From NCBI GenBank assembly GCA_910574205.1, contig CAJSYJ010000004.1, positions 248,001 through 312,000 of the forward strand: DNA of 64,000 nucleotides, given 5' to 3'. The stretch is from Bacteroidales bacterium (GTDB lineage Bacteria > Bacteroidota > Bacteroidia > Bacteroidales > Rikenellaceae). The stretch's first letter is position 1. Each line of letters begins with the position of its first letter. The notes beneath the pieces are model-generated. The model had not been told where the DNA came from and did not search any database. It worked only from the letters and a program-made list of their open reading frames with translations. The position numbers and the translations under genes were made by a program. Below, one piece after another: positions 17,059 through 27,939 of the stretch.

Positions 17059-17598
17059 TTATCTAATGGAGTTGCCGGCCTTGTATGCGAGCCCGAGTGC
17101 GTTGTGCCCCTCGATATCGCCCGCATCGTCGACGCCTCCGGCGAAGACGGTGCCCGCGAGACGAGCCTTGGCGAAGCAGTCGATCCAGCCTGTAAGACCT
17201 GCTACGGCGCGCTCGGGCGTCGACGGGGAGTTTTCGGCGGCCGACGTGAGCATGTATATGTCGCGGAACCGGTAGTCGGACGAGTAGAGCGGATTGGCGC
17301 GGTCGAGAAGCGTTTTGAGCTGCCCGCTCATCCCGTAGTAGTAGATCGGCGTAGAGAAGGCTATCGCATCCGCTTCGCGCATGCGTTCCGCTATGGCGGG
17401 TGCATCGTCGGCTATCGCGCAGCGTTGCGTGCGCAGACAGGCAAGGCACCCCTTGCAGAAGCGGATATCCTTCTCTTTGAGCGTGACCTTTTCGACTCTG
17501 TTGCCCGCATCGGCCGCGCCTCGTGCGAATGCGTCGGCCAGTGCCTCCGAGTTGCTGTTTGCCCGGAGGCTCGATGATATTACCAAAACTGTTTTCAT
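17059..17598 (-). CDS. Flavodoxin-fold NAD(P)H-dependent oxidoreductase
   Basis: A 179-residue FMN-binding protein. The phosphate-binding loop is ISSSLRANSNSEALADAF, and the flavin-contact segment is AFSTPIYYYGMSGQLKTLLDR. A cysteine cluster, FCKGCLACLRTQRC at ~47-60, matches the iron-sulfur flavoprotein-like subgroup of NADPH-dependent FMN reductases. These reduce quinones, flavins or other small acceptors. It is first in a two-gene unit with the alpha/beta hydrolase. A TACCTTTG promoter box lies ~105 bases upstream. Confidence 0.87.
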   Translation of the reverse strand: MKTVLVISSSLRANSNSEALADAFARGAADAGNRVEKVTLKEKDIRFCKGCLACLRTQRCAIADDAPAIAERMREADAIAFSTPIYYYGMSGQLKTLLDRANPLYSSDYRFRDIYMLTSAAENSPSTPERAVAGLTGWIDCFAKARLAGTVFAGGVDDAGDIEGHNALGLAYKAGNSIR

Positions 17599-18130
17599 AC
17601 CTCGTTTGTTTGTTTCAGTGCGACATCCGCCTGCCGCAGCATAGCCCGGGACGGCGATGCCCGCGTCCGGTTTGATGGCAGTGACGGACTTCGTTTACGG
17701 ATGCAAAGGTAAGCACGATTTCTTTTGCCGACTTTGCTGTGAGGCTCAAATATCTTTTCCTGAAAGATCGACATCATTTTTTTTCGAACCGCATGTCGCC
17801 GGTATTATGATTAGTCGACGAAAAGTATAATTTTGTTCTTTTGGTAATATGGGGGCAGTGCCAGTTCCCGCAGTAGATGATGGGTGTTTGAGTTATTGTT
17901 AAAAACGTTGATAATTAAGTTTATATATAATTATCGATAAGCTATGATTATTTTATTGGGAATATTATAAGCAAAAAATATCGATAATGTGCCGGAAAGC
18001 CCTCGGCGCATGCAAAAAAGATGCACATATATATTGTGTTTGAAAAAAAATGCGTATCTTTGCAGGCAATTTTCAGGTAATGGAAATTGAAGCAGTTAAC
18101 AAAAATTAAAGGACAAAAACGTTTTAAGAA
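17599..18130. other. AT-rich divergent intergenic region before the ribosomal operon
   Basis: No gene is seen in 532 bases. It holds the leftward -7 box TACCTTTG of the reductase (17711-17704), a rightward TAATTTTG at 17828-17835 that could be a second promoter or an orphan, and the main rpsL promoter. The part from about 17760 to 18060 is markedly AT-rich. The rpsL leader contains a short stem-loop, CAATTTTC/GGAAATTG, at about 18067-18089. Confidence 0.7.
18055..18062 (+). promoter_or_regulatory. Main promoter of the str-S10-spc-alpha operon
   Basis: TATCTTTG, with TTG at 18034-18036 as the -33 element 18 bases upstream. The leader to rpsL is about 65 bases. Confidence 0.8.
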
Positions 18131-18526
18131 ATGCCGACTATTCAACAGTTAGTTAGAAACGGTCGAGTAAGCGCGGTTGACAAGAGCAAGTCGCCCGCAC
18201 TCGCAGCGTGTCCTCAGCGCCGCGGAGTCTGCACTCGTGTGTACACGACGACTCCCAAGAAGCCGAACTCGGCTATGCGTAAGGTAGCACGTGTAAGATT
18301 GACCAATGGCAAGGAGGTCAACGCCTATATCCCCGGAGAGGGCCACAACTTGCAGGAGCACTCGATCGTGCTCGTCCGCGGAGGTCGTGTAAAGGACCTG
18401 CCGGGTGTTCGTTATCATCTGGTGCGCGGTGCGCTCGACTCGGCCGGTGTGGACGGTCGTCGCCAGCGTCGTTCGAAGTACGGTGCCAAGCGCCCGAAGG
18501 CGGGAAAGACTCCGGCAAAGAAGTAA
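18131..18526 (+). CDS. rpsL: 30S ribosomal protein S12
   Basis: A 131-residue decoding-centre protein and the first gene of the long ribosomal operon. The signature [19 protein letters not shown] and the loop [21 protein letters not shown] are intact. The lysines that mutate in streptomycin-resistant strains are wild type here. The C-terminus is short and basic ([14 protein letters not shown]), as usual. It is preceded by a strong promoter and a ~65-base leader with a small hairpin that may serve regulation. Confidence 0.98.
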   Translation: MPTIQQLVRNGRVSAVDKSKSPALAACPQRRGVCTRVYTTTPKKPNSAMRKVARVRLTNGKEVNAYIPGEGHNLQEHSIVLVRGGRVKDLPGVRYHLVRGALDSAGVDGRRQRRSKYGAKRPKAGKTPAKK

Positions 18527-18556
18527 TCACAACGAAATTTAATTTAGCAAACGACA

Positions 18557-19033
18557 ATGAGAAAAGCTAAGCCAAGAAAGCGAATTCTACTTCCAGATCC
18601 CAAGTTCAACGACGTGGAGGTTACACGTTTCGTTAACAACCTTATGCTGGATGGAAAGAAGAGTATTGCTTACACCATTTTCTACGATGCACTGGATCTG
18701 GTGGGCAAGAAGATGAAGGATGCTGATAAATCTCCTTTGGAGGTCTGGAAACAGGCTCTCGAGAATATCACGCCCCAAGTCGAGGTAAAATCGAAGCGTA
18801 TCGGTGGCGCGACGTTCCAGGTTCCGACGGAGGTTCGTCCCGAGCGCAAAGTTTCGATTTCTATGAAAAACCTTGTCCTTTATTCACGCAAGCGTTCGGG
18901 CAAGTCTATGGCCGAGAAACTCTCAGCAGAGATAGTGGATGCCTTCAACCAGCAGGGTGCCGCCTTCAAGCGTAAGGAGGAGATGCACCGCATGGCAGAG
19001 GCCAACAAGGCGTTCGCACATTTCAGATTCTAA
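18557..19033 (+). CDS. rpsG: 30S ribosomal protein S7
   Basis: A 158-residue primary 16S rRNA-binding protein that organises the 30S head. Family blocks are visible: [30 protein letters not shown], then [16 protein letters not shown] and the C-terminal [13 protein letters not shown]. It lies 30 bp after rpsL and 15 bp before fusA, the standard str-operon order. In other bacteria S7 represses its own operon through the rpsL-rpsG gap. Here that gap is only 30 bp, so such control is not evident. Confidence 0.98.
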   Translation: MRKAKPRKRILLPDPKFNDVEVTRFVNNLMLDGKKSIAYTIFYDALDLVGKKMKDADKSPLEVWKQALENITPQVEVKSKRIGGATFQVPTEVRPERKVSISMKNLVLYSRKRSGKSMAEKLSAEIVDAFNQQGAAFKRKEEMHRMAEANKAFAHFRF

Positions 19034-19048
19034 AACAGATAAGGTTAG

Positions 19049-21163
19049 ATGGCTACAAGAGATTTGCATTTTACGCGTAATATCGGTATCATGGCTCACA
19101 TCGATGCCGGTAAGACTACCACCTCGGAGCGTATACTTTTCTACACGGGTAAGACCCATAAGATCGGTGAGGTTCACGAAGGCGGTGCAACTATGGACTG
19201 GATGGTTCAGGAGCAGGAGCGCGGTATTACCATTACTTCGGCTGCTACCACTGCATTCTGGCAGTACAAGGGCCAGACCTATCAGATCAACCTTATCGAC
19301 ACCCCGGGACACGTCGACTTTACCGTGGAGGTGGAGCGTTCGCTGCGCGTTCTGGACGGTGCCGTCGCGACGTTCTGCGCCGTGGGCGGTGTCGAGCCTC
19401 AGTCGGAGACCGTATGGCGTCAGGCCGACAAGTACAACGTCCCCCGTATCGGCTACGTCAACAAGATGGACCGCACGGGTGCCGACTTTTTGGCCGTATG
19501 TTCGCAGATCAAGGAGCACTTCGGTGCTACGGCTCTGCCCGTCGTACTGCCTATCGGTGCCGAGGACAAGTTCGAGGGTCTGGTAGACCTTATATATAAT
19601 AACGCGATCTACTACTTCGACGACAAAACCGTACGCGACAACTTCGAGTTGCGCGAGATCCCCGCGAGCATGAAAGCCGAGGCTGCCGAGTGGCGTGCAA
19701 AGCTCATCGAGGAGGTCGCTGCCACTGACGATGCGCTTATGGAGAAGTTCTTCGAGGATCCCGATTCGATCACACCCGAGGAGCTTATCGCCGCTATCCG
19801 CACTGCTACGATCGGCATGAAGCTCGTGCCGATGATGTGCGGTTCGTCGTTCCACAACAAGGGCGTACAGAAGCTGCTCGACTATATCATTGCATTCCTG
19901 CCCTCGCCCATGGACGTAGCTGCCGTAGAGGGTGTTAATCCCAAGACCGAGCAGACCGAGATCCGTCATTCGGACGAGAACGAGCCTTTCTGCGGTCTGG
20001 CGTTCAAGATCGCCACCGACCCGTTCGTGGGTCGTCTGGCATTCGTGCGCGTATACTCGGGCAAGCTCGATGCAGGTTCGTATGTGCTGAACGCACGCAG
20101 CGGCAAGCGCGAGCGCATCAGCCGTATATACCAGATGCACGCCAACAAGCAGAATCCTATGGAGACCGTAGGTGCGGGCGATATCTGCGCCGCAGTAGGT
20201 TTCAAGGAGATTCATACCGGCGATACGCTCTGCGCCGAGAATGCGCCGATCGTATTGGAGCAGATGACATTCCCCGAGCCGGTTATCGGTCTGGCCGTCG
20301 AGCCCAAGACCCAGAAGGATCTCGACAAGCTGGGTATCGCGCTGGCCAAGCTGGCTGAGGAGGACCCGACCTTCACGGTACGCACCGACGAGGAGAGCGG
20401 TCAGACGATCATCAGCGGTATGGGCGAGTTGCACCTCGATATCATCGTCGACCGTCTGCGTCGCGAGTTCGGCGTCGAGATCAATCAGGGCGCTCCGCAG
20501 GTCAACTACAAGGAGGCTCTTACCCAGACGGTTCAGCATCGTGAGGTATTCAAGAAGCAGACCGGCGGTCGCGGTAAGTTCGCCGACATCATATTCGAGA
20601 TCGGTCCCGCCGACGAGGGCGTTACCGGCTTGCAGTTCATCGATGAGGTCAAGGGCGGTAACATCCCCAAGGAGTATATCCCCGCAGTACAGAAGGGCTT
20701 CGACTCGGCTATGGCCAACGGTGCCCTTGCAGGTTACTCGATCGACTCGATGAAGATTACGTTGAAGGACGGTTCGTTCCACCCCGTCGACTCGGATCAG
20801 CTCTCGTTCGAGATCTGCGCCCGCAACGGTTTCCGTGTCGCAGCTCCCAAGGCCGGTTCGGTCATCATGGAGCCGGTAATGAACGTCGAGGTCGTTACGC
20901 CCGAGGAGAACATGGGCGATATCATCGGCGACTTGAACAAGCGTCGCGGCCAGATCCAGGGCATGGAGTCTAAGGGTACGGCGCGTGTGGTCAAGGCCAA
21001 GGTTCCCCTGTCGGAGATGTTCGGCTACGTGACCGTGTTGCGTACCATCTCTTCGGGTCGTGCAACGTCGTCGATGGAGTTCTCGCACTTCGAGGAGGTC
21101 CCCGCCAACCTGGCTAAGGAGATCATCGAGAAGTCGAACGGCAAACGTAAGGATATGGAGTAA
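19049..21163 (+). CDS. fusA: Elongation factor G
   Basis: A 704-residue translocation GTPase. G1 is [19 protein letters not shown], switch I has [15 protein letters not shown]3 is [16 protein letters not shown] and G4 is [10 protein letters not shown]. Domain IV loops and the C-terminal [18 protein letters not shown] are full length. The sequence is that of the canonical factor encoded in the str operon rather than an EF-G2 paralogue. tuf does not follow, as is common in Bacteroidota; rpsJ does, 14 bp downstream, joining str to S10. Confidence 0.98.
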   Translation: MATRDLHFTRNIGIMAHIDAGKTTTSERILFYTGKTHKIGEVHEGGATMDWMVQEQERGITITSAATTAFWQYKGQTYQINLIDTPGHVDFTVEVERSLRVLDGAVATFCAVGGVEPQSETVWRQADKYNVPRIGYVNKMDRTGADFLAVCSQIKEHFGATALPVVLPIGAEDKFEGLVDLIYNNAIYYFDDKTVRDNFELREIPASMKAEAAEWRAKLIEEVAATDDALMEKFFEDPDSITPEELIAAIRTATIGMKLVPMMCGSSFHNKGVQKLLDYIIAFLPSPMDVAAVEGVNPKTEQTEIRHSDENEPFCGLAFKIATDPFVGRLAFVRVYSGKLDAGSYVLNARSGKRERISRIYQMHANKQNPMETVGAGDICAAVGFKEIHTGDTLCAENAPIVLEQMTFPEPVIGLAVEPKTQKDLDKLGIALAKLAEEDPTFTVRTDEESGQTIISGMGELHLDIIVDRLRREFGVEINQGAPQVNYKEALTQTVQHREVFKKQTGGRGKFADIIFEIGPADEGVTGLQFIDEVKGGNIPKEYIPAVQKGFDSAMANGALAGYSIDSMKITLKDGSFHPVDSDQLSFEICARNGFRVAAPKAGSVIMEPVMNVEVVTPEENMGDIIGDLNKRRGQIQGMESKGTARVVKAKVPLSEMFGYVTVLRTISSGRATSSMEFSHFEEVPANLAKEIIEKSNGKRKDME

Positions 21164-21177
21164 AATAAAAAGACAAT

Positions 21178-21483
21178 ATGAATCAGAAAATCAGAATCAG
21201 ATTAAAGTCTTTCGATCATAACCTCGTCGACAAATCGGCAGAGAAGATCGTCAAGACGGTAAAGGCTACCGATGCCATGGTCAGCGGTCCGGTGCCTCTG
21301 CCTACACGCAAGCAGATTTTTACGGTTAACCGCTCGACGTTCGTCAACAAGAAGGCTCGCGAGCAGTTCCAGCTCTGCACTTTCAAGCGTATAATCGATA
21401 TCTACTCTTCGACGCCGAAGACCATCGACGCACTGATGAAGTTGGAGCTTCCGTCGGGTGTGGAGGTAGAGATCAAGGTTTGA
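21178..21483 (+). CDS. rpsJ: 30S ribosomal protein S10
   Basis: A 101-residue 30S head protein (NusE in antitermination). It contains [20 protein letters not shown] and the loop [28 protein letters not shown]. Length and motifs are standard. It begins 14 bp after fusA. The 116-base gap after it is the first wide spacer of the operon and carries a hairpin and a TATAAT-containing motif. Confidence 0.98.
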   Translation: MNQKIRIRLKSFDHNLVDKSAEKIVKTVKATDAMVSGPVPLPTRKQIFTVNRSTFVNKKAREQFQLCTFKRIIDIYSSTPKTIDALMKLELPSGVEVEIKV

Positions 21484-21504
21484 TAAAACAATCGGTTCGG
21501 GTAT

Positions 21505-21556
21505 GGGCGACCTTCCGGGTCGCCCCGCTGCCGGACAACACCTATAATATATAGGT
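21505..21556 (+). promoter_or_regulatory. rpsJ-rplC spacer: hairpin plus TATAATATATAGGT motif
   Basis: An 8-bp GC stem (21505-21512 with 21518-21525) is followed by TATAATATATAGGT at 21543-21556. The same 14-mer, again just after a GC hairpin, is found before secY (31294-31307). There is no U-run, so it is not an ordinary terminator. The function is unknown. Confidence 0.5.
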
Positions 21557-21599
21557 ATATATAAAATTCACTAAACAACAAACGTAATTAGACAGTACA

Positions 21600-22214
21600 A
21601 TGTCAGGACTAATTGGAAAAAAAATCGGAATGACTTCCGTTTACAGTGCCGAGGGTAAGAACATACCATGCACTGTTATCGAGGCTGGTCCGTGTGTGGT
21701 TACGCAAATCAAGACCGTCGAGAAAGATGCTTATGAGGCGGTTCAGGTTGCCTATGACGACAAGAGTGAAAAGCACACCAGCAACAGTTTGTTAGGACAC
21801 TTCAAGAAGGCGGGCACTACTCCCAAGCGCAAGCTGGCCGAGTTCAAGGAGATGCCGGAAGTGACCCTCGGTCAGACCCTCACGGTCGACATGTTCTCGG
21901 AGGAGGACTGGGTAGACGTAACAGGGATCTCTAAGGGTAAAGGTTTCCAGGGCGTCGTAAAGCGCCACGGCTTTGCCGGTGTCGGCGGCCAGACTCACGG
22001 TCAGCACAACCGTCAGCGTAAGCCCGGTTCGCTGGGTGCATCGTCGTATCCCTCGCGCGTATTCCCCGGAAAACGCCTGCCGGGACAGATGGGCGGCGAG
22101 ACCGTAAAGGTTCTCAACCTCAAAGTTTTGAAAGTTATCCCCGAGAACAACCTCATCCTCGTGAAGGGTTCGATTCCGGGAGCGAAAGGGTCTTATTTAA
22201 CAATAGAGAAGTAG
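21600..22214 (+). CDS. rplC: 50S ribosomal protein L3
   Basis: A 204-residue 23S-binding protein near the peptidyl-transferase centre. Family features: [30 protein letters not shown], and the tip loop [35 protein letters not shown]. It has the usual length for the phylum. It is followed one base later by rplD, so translation is probably coupled. Confidence 0.98.
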   Translation: MSGLIGKKIGMTSVYSAEGKNIPCTVIEAGPCVVTQIKTVEKDAYEAVQVAYDDKSEKHTSNSLLGHFKKAGTTPKRKLAEFKEMPEVTLGQTLTVDMFSEEDWVDVTGISKGKGFQGVVKRHGFAGVGGQTHGQHNRQRKPGSLGASSYPSRVFPGKRLPGQMGGETVKVLNLKVLKVIPENNLILVKGSIPGAKGSYLTIEK

Positions 22215-22215
22215 T

Positions 22216-22842
22216 ATGGAATTAGCTGTATTGAACACACAAGGAAAAGAGACCGGTCGTAAGGTAGTCCTTTCTGACGCAGTCTTTGGCGTGGAGGCTA
22301 ATGACCACGCTATTTATCTCGACGTTAAGCAGTTCTTGGCAGATCAACGTCAGGGTACCCACAAGGCGAAGCAGCGTAACGAGGTCGCAGGTTCGACCCG
22401 CAAGCTCAAACGTCAGAAGGGTACGGGCGGTGCCCGTTGCGGCAGCATCAAGTCGCCGCTGTTCCCGGGCGGCGGTCGTATCTTCGGTCCGGTGCCCCGC
22501 GATTACAGCTTCAAGCTCAACAAGAAGCTCAAACAGCTGGCTCGCCGCAGCGCTCTGACCTACAAGGCTCAGGCAGGCGTTATCAGCGTCGTCGAGAGCA
22601 TGACGCTCGAAGCTCCGAAAACCAAGTCGGTGATAGCGATGGCAAAGGCGCTCGGCGTCGATGACAAGAAGGTGCTGGTCGTTCTGCCCGAGGGCAACGT
22701 CAATTTCCAGCTCTCTTGCCGCAATATTCCGTCGGTGAAACCCATTCTGGCTCAGAATCTCAACACCTACGAGGTGATGAATGCTTCGGCACTGGTTCTG
22801 GTCGAGGGTGCGGAACAAGTAATAAATGTAATGTTAGCTTAA
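22216..22842 (+). CDS. rplD: 50S ribosomal protein L4
   Basis: A 208-residue protein whose extended loop lines the exit tunnel. The loop contains the conserved [25 protein letters not shown] (cited in part), preceded by [16 protein letters not shown]. In E. coli L4 autoregulates the S10 operon; no homologous leader is visible here. The start lies one base past the rplC stop. Confidence 0.97.
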   Translation: MELAVLNTQGKETGRKVVLSDAVFGVEANDHAIYLDVKQFLADQRQGTHKAKQRNEVAGSTRKLKRQKGTGGARCGSIKSPLFPGGGRIFGPVPRDYSFKLNKKLKQLARRSALTYKAQAGVISVVESMTLEAPKTKSVIAMAKALGVDDKKVLVVLPEGNVNFQLSCRNIPSVKPILAQNLNTYEVMNASALVLVEGAEQVINVMLA

Positions 22843-22855
22843 AATACTCAAAGAG

Positions 22856-23146
22856 ATGGAAGTAATCATTAAGCCTATTTTGACCGAGAAGATGACGATT
22901 CAGGGCGAGAAACTGAACCGCTACGGTTTTATCGTTGACATAAGAGCTAACAAGTTGCAGATCCGCAATGCGGTGGAGCAGATGTACAATGTCACCGTTA
23001 CGGACGTCAACACTATCAACTACATGGGTAAGCAGAAGAGCCGTTACACGAAGGCCGGTTTGCTTGTAGGCCGCACCAACAACTTCAAGAAGGCTATCGT
23101 CACCTTGAAATCGGGCGACCAGATCGATTTTTACAGTAACATCTAA
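22856..23146 (+). CDS. rplW: 50S ribosomal protein L23
   Basis: A 96-residue protein at the tunnel exit that docks trigger factor and SRP. The family core is IIKPILTEKMT at the N-terminus, VEQMYNVTVTDVNTINYMGK in the middle and KKAIVTLKSGDQIDFYSNI at the end. It has standard length and place between rplD and rplB. Confidence 0.97.
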   Translation: MEVIIKPILTEKMTIQGEKLNRYGFIVDIRANKLQIRNAVEQMYNVTVTDVNTINYMGKQKSRYTKAGLLVGRTNNFKKAIVTLKSGDQIDFYSNI

Positions 23147-23159
23147 ACTTTAAGAAGAG

Positions 23160-23984
23160 ATGGCAGTAAGAAAATTTAAACCGGTAACGCCCGGAACAAG
23201 ACATAAGATTATAGGTACGTTCGACGAGATCACCGCGTCGACGCCCGAGAAGTCGCTGCTTAGCCCGAAAAAGAGCACCGGCGGTCGTAACAACACCGGT
23301 AAGATGACTGTACGCTACATCGGCGGCGGTCACAAGCAGATGTATCGTAAAGTCGATTTCAAGCGTGCGAAGGACGGCATGGCCGCTACCGTGAAGACTA
23401 TCGAGTACGACCCGAACCGTACGGCTCGTATCGCACTGATAGTCTATGCAGACGGTCAGAAGAGCTATATCCTCGCCCCCAACGGCTTGCAGGTCGGCCA
23501 GACGGTCATCAGCGGCGCGGGCGTGGCTCCCGAGGTCGGCAACACGCTGTTCCTGTCGGAGATTCCGCTCGGTACCGTAATCCACAATATCGAACTCTAC
23601 CCCGGTCAGGGTGCCGCAATGGCTCGTTCGGCCGGTTCGTATGCTCAGCTTTTGGCACGCGAAGGTAAATTCGCGATAATCAAGTTGCCCTCAGGCGAGA
23701 CTCGTATGGTACTCGTAACTTGCCGTGCTACGGTGGGTGTGGTTTCGAATGTCGACCATAACCTCGAAAGCTCGGGTAAGGCAGGTCGCAAACGTTGGCT
23801 CGGTCGTCGTCCGAGAAACCGCGGTGTCGTTATGAACCCGGTGGATCACCCGATGGGTGGTGGCGAAGGACGTGCCTCGGGTGGTCACCCGCGTTCGCGC
23901 AAGGGATTGTTGGCTAAGGGTTATAAGACTCGTAACCCGAAGAAGACAACCTCTAAGTTTATTATTTCAAGAAAGAAAAAATAA
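23160..23984 (+). CDS. rplB: 50S ribosomal protein L2
   Basis: A 274-residue peptidyl-transferase-associated protein. It has [23 protein letters not shown] in the N-terminal part and the C-terminal catalytic-region block [20 protein letters not shown]. The key DH pair (VDH) is kept. The second histidine of the usual HPHGGGEG is methionine here, a substitution I recall as common in Bacteroidota. Full length, in the standard order. Confidence 0.98.
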   Translation: MAVRKFKPVTPGTRHKIIGTFDEITASTPEKSLLSPKKSTGGRNNTGKMTVRYIGGGHKQMYRKVDFKRAKDGMAATVKTIEYDPNRTARIALIVYADGQKSYILAPNGLQVGQTVISGAGVAPEVGNTLFLSEIPLGTVIHNIELYPGQGAAMARSAGSYAQLLAREGKFAIIKLPSGETRMVLVTCRATVGVVSNVDHNLESSGKAGRKRWLGRRPRNRGVVMNPVDHPMGGGEGRASGGHPRSRKGLLAKGYKTRNPKKTTSKFIISRKKK

Positions 23985-24000
23985 TTAAATAGAGTACATA

Positions 24001-24270
24001 ATGAGCCGTTCATTAAAAAAAGGACCATTCATCGACCCCAAGCTCGAAGCCAAGGTCGTCGCTCAGGCCGAGAGTAACAAGAAGAATGTCATCAAGACAT
24101 GGTCGAGAGCAAGCATGATTTCGCCTGACTTCGTAGGTCAGACGATCGCTGTCCACAACGGAAATAAGTTTATTCCCGTTTACGTAACTGAGAACATGGT
24201 CGGTCACAAACTCGGCGAGTTCGCCCCGACGCGTAACTTCCGTGGTCATGCGGGTAACAAGAAAAAATAG
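24001..24270 (+). CDS. rpsS: 30S ribosomal protein S19
   Basis: An 89-residue 30S head protein that contacts S13 and the A-site finger. It opens [15 protein letters not shown] and contains [24 protein letters not shown] and [16 protein letters not shown]. Standard size. It lies 16 bp after rplB and 7 bp before rplV. Confidence 0.98.
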   Translation: MSRSLKKGPFIDPKLEAKVVAQAESNKKNVIKTWSRASMISPDFVGQTIAVHNGNKFIPVYVTENMVGHKLGEFAPTRNFRGHAGNKKK

Positions 24271-24277
24271 TTAGACA

Positions 24278-24688
24278 ATGGGAGCAAGAAAAGCAAAGAT
24301 GGCCGAGAAGTTCAAGGCCGAGAAGAAGCAGAAAGCTATCGCTATTATGCGTGATTGCCCTACCTCTCCGCGCAAGATGCGTCTGGTGGCCGACATCATT
24401 CGCGGCGTAGAGATCAATAAAGCATTGGGTATACTCCGTTACTCGAAGAAGGAGGCATCGATAAGAATGGAGCGTCTTCTGAAATCGGCTATCGCCAACT
24501 GGGAGGCCAAGAACGAGGGCGAGCGTCTGGAAGACGTACAGCTCTGCGTAAAGGAGGTCTTCGTCGACGGCGGCCGCATATTGAAGCGTATACAGCCCGC
24601 GCCTCAGGGTCGCGCACACCGTATCCGCAAGCGTTCGAACCACGTCACGCTCGTAGTAGATAAAATGGTAACCGCAGAAAACAAGTAA
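24278..24688 (+). CDS. rplV: 50S ribosomal protein L22
   Basis: A 136-residue protein whose beta hairpin reaches the exit tunnel. It contains [24 protein letters not shown] and the C-terminal hairpin [30 protein letters not shown]. The basic N-terminal extension of ~25 residues ([17 protein letters not shown]) is typical of the phylum. It ends 4 bp before rpsC. Confidence 0.97.
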   Translation: MGARKAKMAEKFKAEKKQKAIAIMRDCPTSPRKMRLVADIIRGVEINKALGILRYSKKEASIRMERLLKSAIANWEAKNEGERLEDVQLCVKEVFVDGGRILKRIQPAPQGRAHRIRKRSNHVTLVVDKMVTAENK

Positions 24689-24692
24689 TCAA

Positions 24693-25442
24693 ATGGGACA
24701 GAAAGTAAATCCAATAGCAAACCGTCTTGGCATCATCAAAGGTTGGGATTCCAACTGGTTCGGTGGTAAGGATTTCTCAGAGAAATTGGTTGAAGACGTA
24801 AAGATCCGCAAGTACTTGAACGTCCGTTTGGCTAAGGCAAGTATTTCTAAGATTATCATCGAGCGCACGTTGAAGCTCGTTACGGTAACCATCTCTACCG
24901 CACGTCCGGGTATCATCATCGGCAAGGGCGGCCAGGAGGTCGACAAGCTCAAAGAGGAGTTGAAGAAGCTTACCGGCAAGGAGGTGCAGATCAATATCTT
25001 CGAGGTCAAGCGTCCCGAGGTGGATGCCGTTATCGTGGCCAACAATATCGCCCGCCAGTTGGAGGGACGCGTGTCTTACCGCCGTGCTATCAAGACCTCT
25101 ATCGCATCGACGATGCGTATGGGTGCCGAGGGTATCAAGGTACAGATCTCGGGTCGTGTAGGCGGTGCCGAGATGGCGCGCAGCGAGACGATCAAGGAGG
25201 GCCGTATTCCGTTGCATACGTTCCGTGCCGACGTGGACTATTACCTGGCCGAGGCTTTGACCAAGGTGGGTATCCTCGGTATCAAGGTATGGATCTGCCA
25301 CGGCATCGTTTACGGCAAGCGCGATCTGTTCGAGATAGCCGCAGGCGCATCGGCGCATGCAGGCAACGCTCAGGCGCAGCAGGGACGCGGCGGACGTCGC
25401 GACGGCCAGCGCAAGAGACGCAACAACAATAACAACAAGTAG
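24693..25442 (+). CDS. rpsC: 30S ribosomal protein S3
   Basis: A 249-residue protein at the mRNA entry site. The KH domain has [21 protein letters not shown], and the C-terminal domain has [17 protein letters not shown] (cited approximately). A low-complexity basic/Asn tail ([20 protein letters not shown]) extends beyond the usual fold and is probably disordered. Standard place in the S10 cluster. Confidence 0.98.
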   Translation: MGQKVNPIANRLGIIKGWDSNWFGGKDFSEKLVEDVKIRKYLNVRLAKASISKIIIERTLKLVTVTISTARPGIIIGKGGQEVDKLKEELKKLTGKEVQINIFEVKRPEVDAVIVANNIARQLEGRVSYRRAIKTSIASTMRMGAEGIKVQISGRVGGAEMARSETIKEGRIPLHTFRADVDYYLAEALTKVGILGIKVWICHGIVYGKRDLFEIAAGASAHAGNAQAQQGRGGRRDGQRKRRNNNNNK

Positions 25443-25465
25443 TGACCTTATAAAGCGAAAAAACT

Positions 25466-25894
25466 ATGTTACAGCCGAAAAAGACTAAATTCAGAAGAAT
25501 GCAGAAGGGTCGTATGAAGGGTTTCGCTCAAAGAGGAAACCAACTTGCATACGGTTCTTTCGGAATCAAAGCTCTTGAATCGACGTGGATTACCGGTCGT
25601 CAGATCGAGGCGGCACGTCAGGCCATCACGCGTTACATGAAGCGTGAGGGTCAGATCTGGATCCGCATCTTCCCCGATAAGCCTATCACCAAGAAGCCGG
25701 CCGAGGTACGTATGGGTAAGGGTAAAGGTAATCCGGAAGGATTCGTTGCCCCCGTTACCCCCGGTCGTATTCTCTTCGAGGCAGAGGGCGTACCTATGGA
25801 GATTGCACAGGAGGCACTCCGTCTGGGAGCTCAGAAGTTGCCTATCACAACTAAGTTTATTGTACGACGCGACTACGTCGAAACATCACTTTAA
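25466..25894 (+). CDS. rplP: 50S ribosomal protein L16
   Basis: A 142-residue protein that positions the A-site tRNA. It has [42 protein letters not shown] and [21 protein letters not shown]. Standard length. It is followed 14 bp later by rpmC. Confidence 0.98.
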   Translation: MLQPKKTKFRRMQKGRMKGFAQRGNQLAYGSFGIKALESTWITGRQIEAARQAITRYMKREGQIWIRIFPDKPITKKPAEVRMGKGKGNPEGFVAPVTPGRILFEAEGVPMEIAQEALRLGAQKLPITTKFIVRRDYVETSL

Positions 25895-25908
25895 GAGCTT
25901 AAAAGATT

Positions 25909-26103
25909 ATGAAAAGTGCTGAAATAAAGGATATGTCGGTGCAGGATCTGCAAGAGCGCATCGCAGCTGAGAAGGCCAATCTTACTCAGTTGAAGGTGCA
26001 GCATGCGGTCTCGCCCGTCGAGAATCCCTCGTTGATAAAGAAATCCCGCAGAGACATTGCGCGTATGCTGACAATCCTGCGTCAAAAGAACTCTAAATGT
26101 TAA
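25909..26103 (+). CDS. rpmC: 50S ribosomal protein L29
   Basis: A 64-residue two-helix protein near the tunnel exit. [29 protein letters not shown] and [22 protein letters not shown] are typical. The gene ends 8 bp before the preferred rpsQ start. Confidence 0.96.
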   Translation: MKSAEIKDMSVQDLQERIAAEKANLTQLKVQHAVSPVENPSLIKKSRRDIARMLTILRQKNSKC

Positions 26104-26111
26104 TTACCACT

Positions 26112-26366
26112 ATGGAAAGAAATCTTAGAAAAGAGCGTATCGGCTTGGTTGTCAGCAACAAGATGGAGAAGACCATTGTGGTTGCGGTAGCGCGTAAGGT
26201 TAAGCACCCCATCTACGGCAAGTTCGTCAACAAGACTACCAAGTTCGTGGCCGAGTGCACCGACCAGACCGTCAAGGAGGGCGATACCGTTCGCATTATG
26301 GAGACCCGTCCGCTGAGCAAAACGAAGCGTTGGAGATTAGTACAAATTATTGAAAGAGCTAAGTAA
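26112..26366 (+). CDS. rpsQ: 30S ribosomal protein S17
   Basis: An 84-residue OB-fold 16S-binding protein. [26 protein letters not shown] and [19 protein letters not shown] are diagnostic. An in-frame ATG exists at 26097 but overlaps rpmC. The ATG at 26112 gives the N-terminus normal for the family and is preferred. Confidence 0.95.
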   Translation: MERNLRKERIGLVVSNKMEKTIVVAVARKVKHPIYGKFVNKTTKFVAECTDQTVKEGDTVRIMETRPLSKTKRWRLVQIIERAK

Positions 26367-26368
26367 TT

Positions 26369-26734
26369 ATGATACAGCAAGAAAGTAGACTCGTGGTGGC
26401 CGATAACAGCGGCGCGAAAGAGGTGCTCTGCATTCGCGTGCTTGGCGGTACGAAGCGTCGCTATGCATCTATCGGCGATAAGATCGTTGTAGCTGTCAAG
26501 AGCGCGTCTCCATCGGGCGATGTCAAGAAGGGTGCCGTTTCGAAGGCGGTAGTAGTCAGAACAAAGAAGGAGATCCGCCGTGCCAACGGTTCGTATATTC
26601 GTTTCGACGACAATGCCGTGGTACTCCTTAATAATCAGGGTGAGATCAGAGGTACCCGTATCTTCGGTCCGGTCGCTCGCGAGTTGCGCGACCAGTACAT
26701 GAAGATCATATCGCTGGCTCCCGAGGTATTGTAA
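26369..26734 (+). CDS. rplN: 50S ribosomal protein L14
   Basis: A 121-residue protein that binds 23S rRNA and bridges to 16S. It has [27 protein letters not shown] and [28 protein letters not shown]. Exact family length. It starts 2 bp after rpsQ. Confidence 0.98.
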   Translation: MIQQESRLVVADNSGAKEVLCIRVLGGTKRRYASIGDKIVVAVKSASPSGDVKKGAVSKAVVVRTKKEIRRANGSYIRFDDNAVVLLNNQGEIRGTRIFGPVARELRDQYMKIISLAPEVL

Positions 26735-26755
26735 TCAGTAAAACAGATTGTAAAT

Positions 26756-27079
26756 ATGTCAGTTAAGTTACATATTAAGAAAGGAGACATGGTTTACGTC
26801 AACGCCGGCGACAGCCGCGGCCAGCAGGGTAAGGTGCTGAGCGTCGATCCCGCCAAGCAGCGTGCTGTGGTCGAGGGCGTGAACATGTGCAAGAAGGCTA
26901 CCAAGCCCAGCAGCCAGAATCCTCAGGGCGGTCTGCAAGAGAAGGAGGCTCCCATACATATCTCTAATCTGCAACCGATCGATCCCAAGAGCGGCAAGCC
27001 CACTCGTATCGGTCGCAAGGCGGATGCAAAAGGTAAATTAGTTCGTTACGCTAAAAAGTCAGGAGAGGAGATCAAATAA
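26756..27079 (+). CDS. rplX: 50S ribosomal protein L24
   Basis: A 107-residue assembly-initiator protein. The KOW motif is [23 protein letters not shown], followed by [32 protein letters not shown] (cited in part). The stop overlaps the rplE start by one base (TAATG). Confidence 0.97.
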   Translation: MSVKLHIKKGDMVYVNAGDSRGQQGKVLSVDPAKQRAVVEGVNMCKKATKPSSQNPQGGLQEKEAPIHISNLQPIDPKSGKPTRIGRKADAKGKLVRYAKKSGEEIK

Positions 27080-27639
27080 TGGCATACGTACCTACACTTA
27101 AAACGGAATACAGGGAGCGCATCGTCGCCGCCCTTATGAAGGAGTTCGGTTACAAGAGCGTAATGCAGTGTCCGAGACTCGAAAAGATCGTCGTGAACCA
27201 GGGTATGGGCCAGGCCGTTGCCGACAAGAAGCTCATCGACGTAGCGCAGGAGGAGTTGACCCGCATCACGGGTCAGAAGGCCGTGCAGACCAAGTCTCGC
27301 AAGGATATCTCTAACTTCAAGCTGCGTAAGGGTATGCCTATCGGCGTGCGCGTGACGCTGCGTCAGAACCGTATGTACGAGTTCTTGGAGCGTCTGATCG
27401 CCGTGGCTCTGCCGCGTATCCGCGACTTCAAGGGTATCAACGAGAAGTTCGACGGTCAGGGCAACTACACTCTGGGTATTACCGAGCAGATCATCTTCCC
27501 CGAGATCGATATCGACAAGATCACGAAGATCTTCGGTATGGAGATTACGTTCGTTACCACGGCTGCAACCGATCAGGAGGCATATGCCCTTCTGCGCGAG
27601 TTCGGTCTTCCTTTTAAGAACGCTAAAAAGAACCAGTAA
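27079..27639 (+). CDS. rplE: 50S ribosomal protein L5
   Basis: A 186-residue protein of the central protuberance that binds 5S rRNA. Motifs are [49 protein letters not shown] and [19 protein letters not shown]. It is coupled to rplX by TAATG. Confidence 0.98.
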   Translation: MAYVPTLKTEYRERIVAALMKEFGYKSVMQCPRLEKIVVNQGMGQAVADKKLIDVAQEELTRITGQKAVQTKSRKDISNFKLRKGMPIGVRVTLRQNRMYEFLERLIAVALPRIRDFKGINEKFDGQGNYTLGITEQIIFPEIDIDKITKIFGMEITFVTTAATDQEAYALLREFGLPFKNAKKNQ

Positions 27640-27642
27640 CCT

Positions 27643-27939
27643 ATGGCAAAAGAGTCAATGAAAGCACGCGAGGTAAAGCGTGAGAAGCTTGCGAACCGAT
27701 ATGCTCACAAGCGCGAGGAGATTGCCGCCAAGGTGAAGGCGGGCGAGATGGATCACGAGGAGGCTTGGATCGCACTGTCGAAGCTGCCGCGCAACTCCAA
27801 TCCCATTCGCCAGCACAACCGCTGCAAGATTACCGGCCGTCCGAAGGGCTACATCCGCCAGTTCGGTATCAGCCGTATCCAGTTCCGTGAGATGGCCTCT
27901 AACGGCTTGATCCCGGGCGTGAAGAAGGCGAGCTGGTAG
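27643..27939 (+). CDS. rpsN: 30S ribosomal protein S14 (zinc-free long form)
   Basis: A 98-residue S14. The conserved C-terminus is [48 protein letters not shown] (cited in parts). Only one cysteine is present, so this is the longer zinc-independent type and not the 61-residue C4 zinc form. In most bacteria rpsH follows within tens of bases; here a 676-bp non-coding stretch intervenes. Confidence 0.97.
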   Translation: MAKESMKAREVKREKLANRYAHKREEIAAKVKAGEMDHEEAWIALSKLPRNSNPIRQHNRCKITGRPKGYIRQFGISRIQFREMASNGLIPGVKKASW

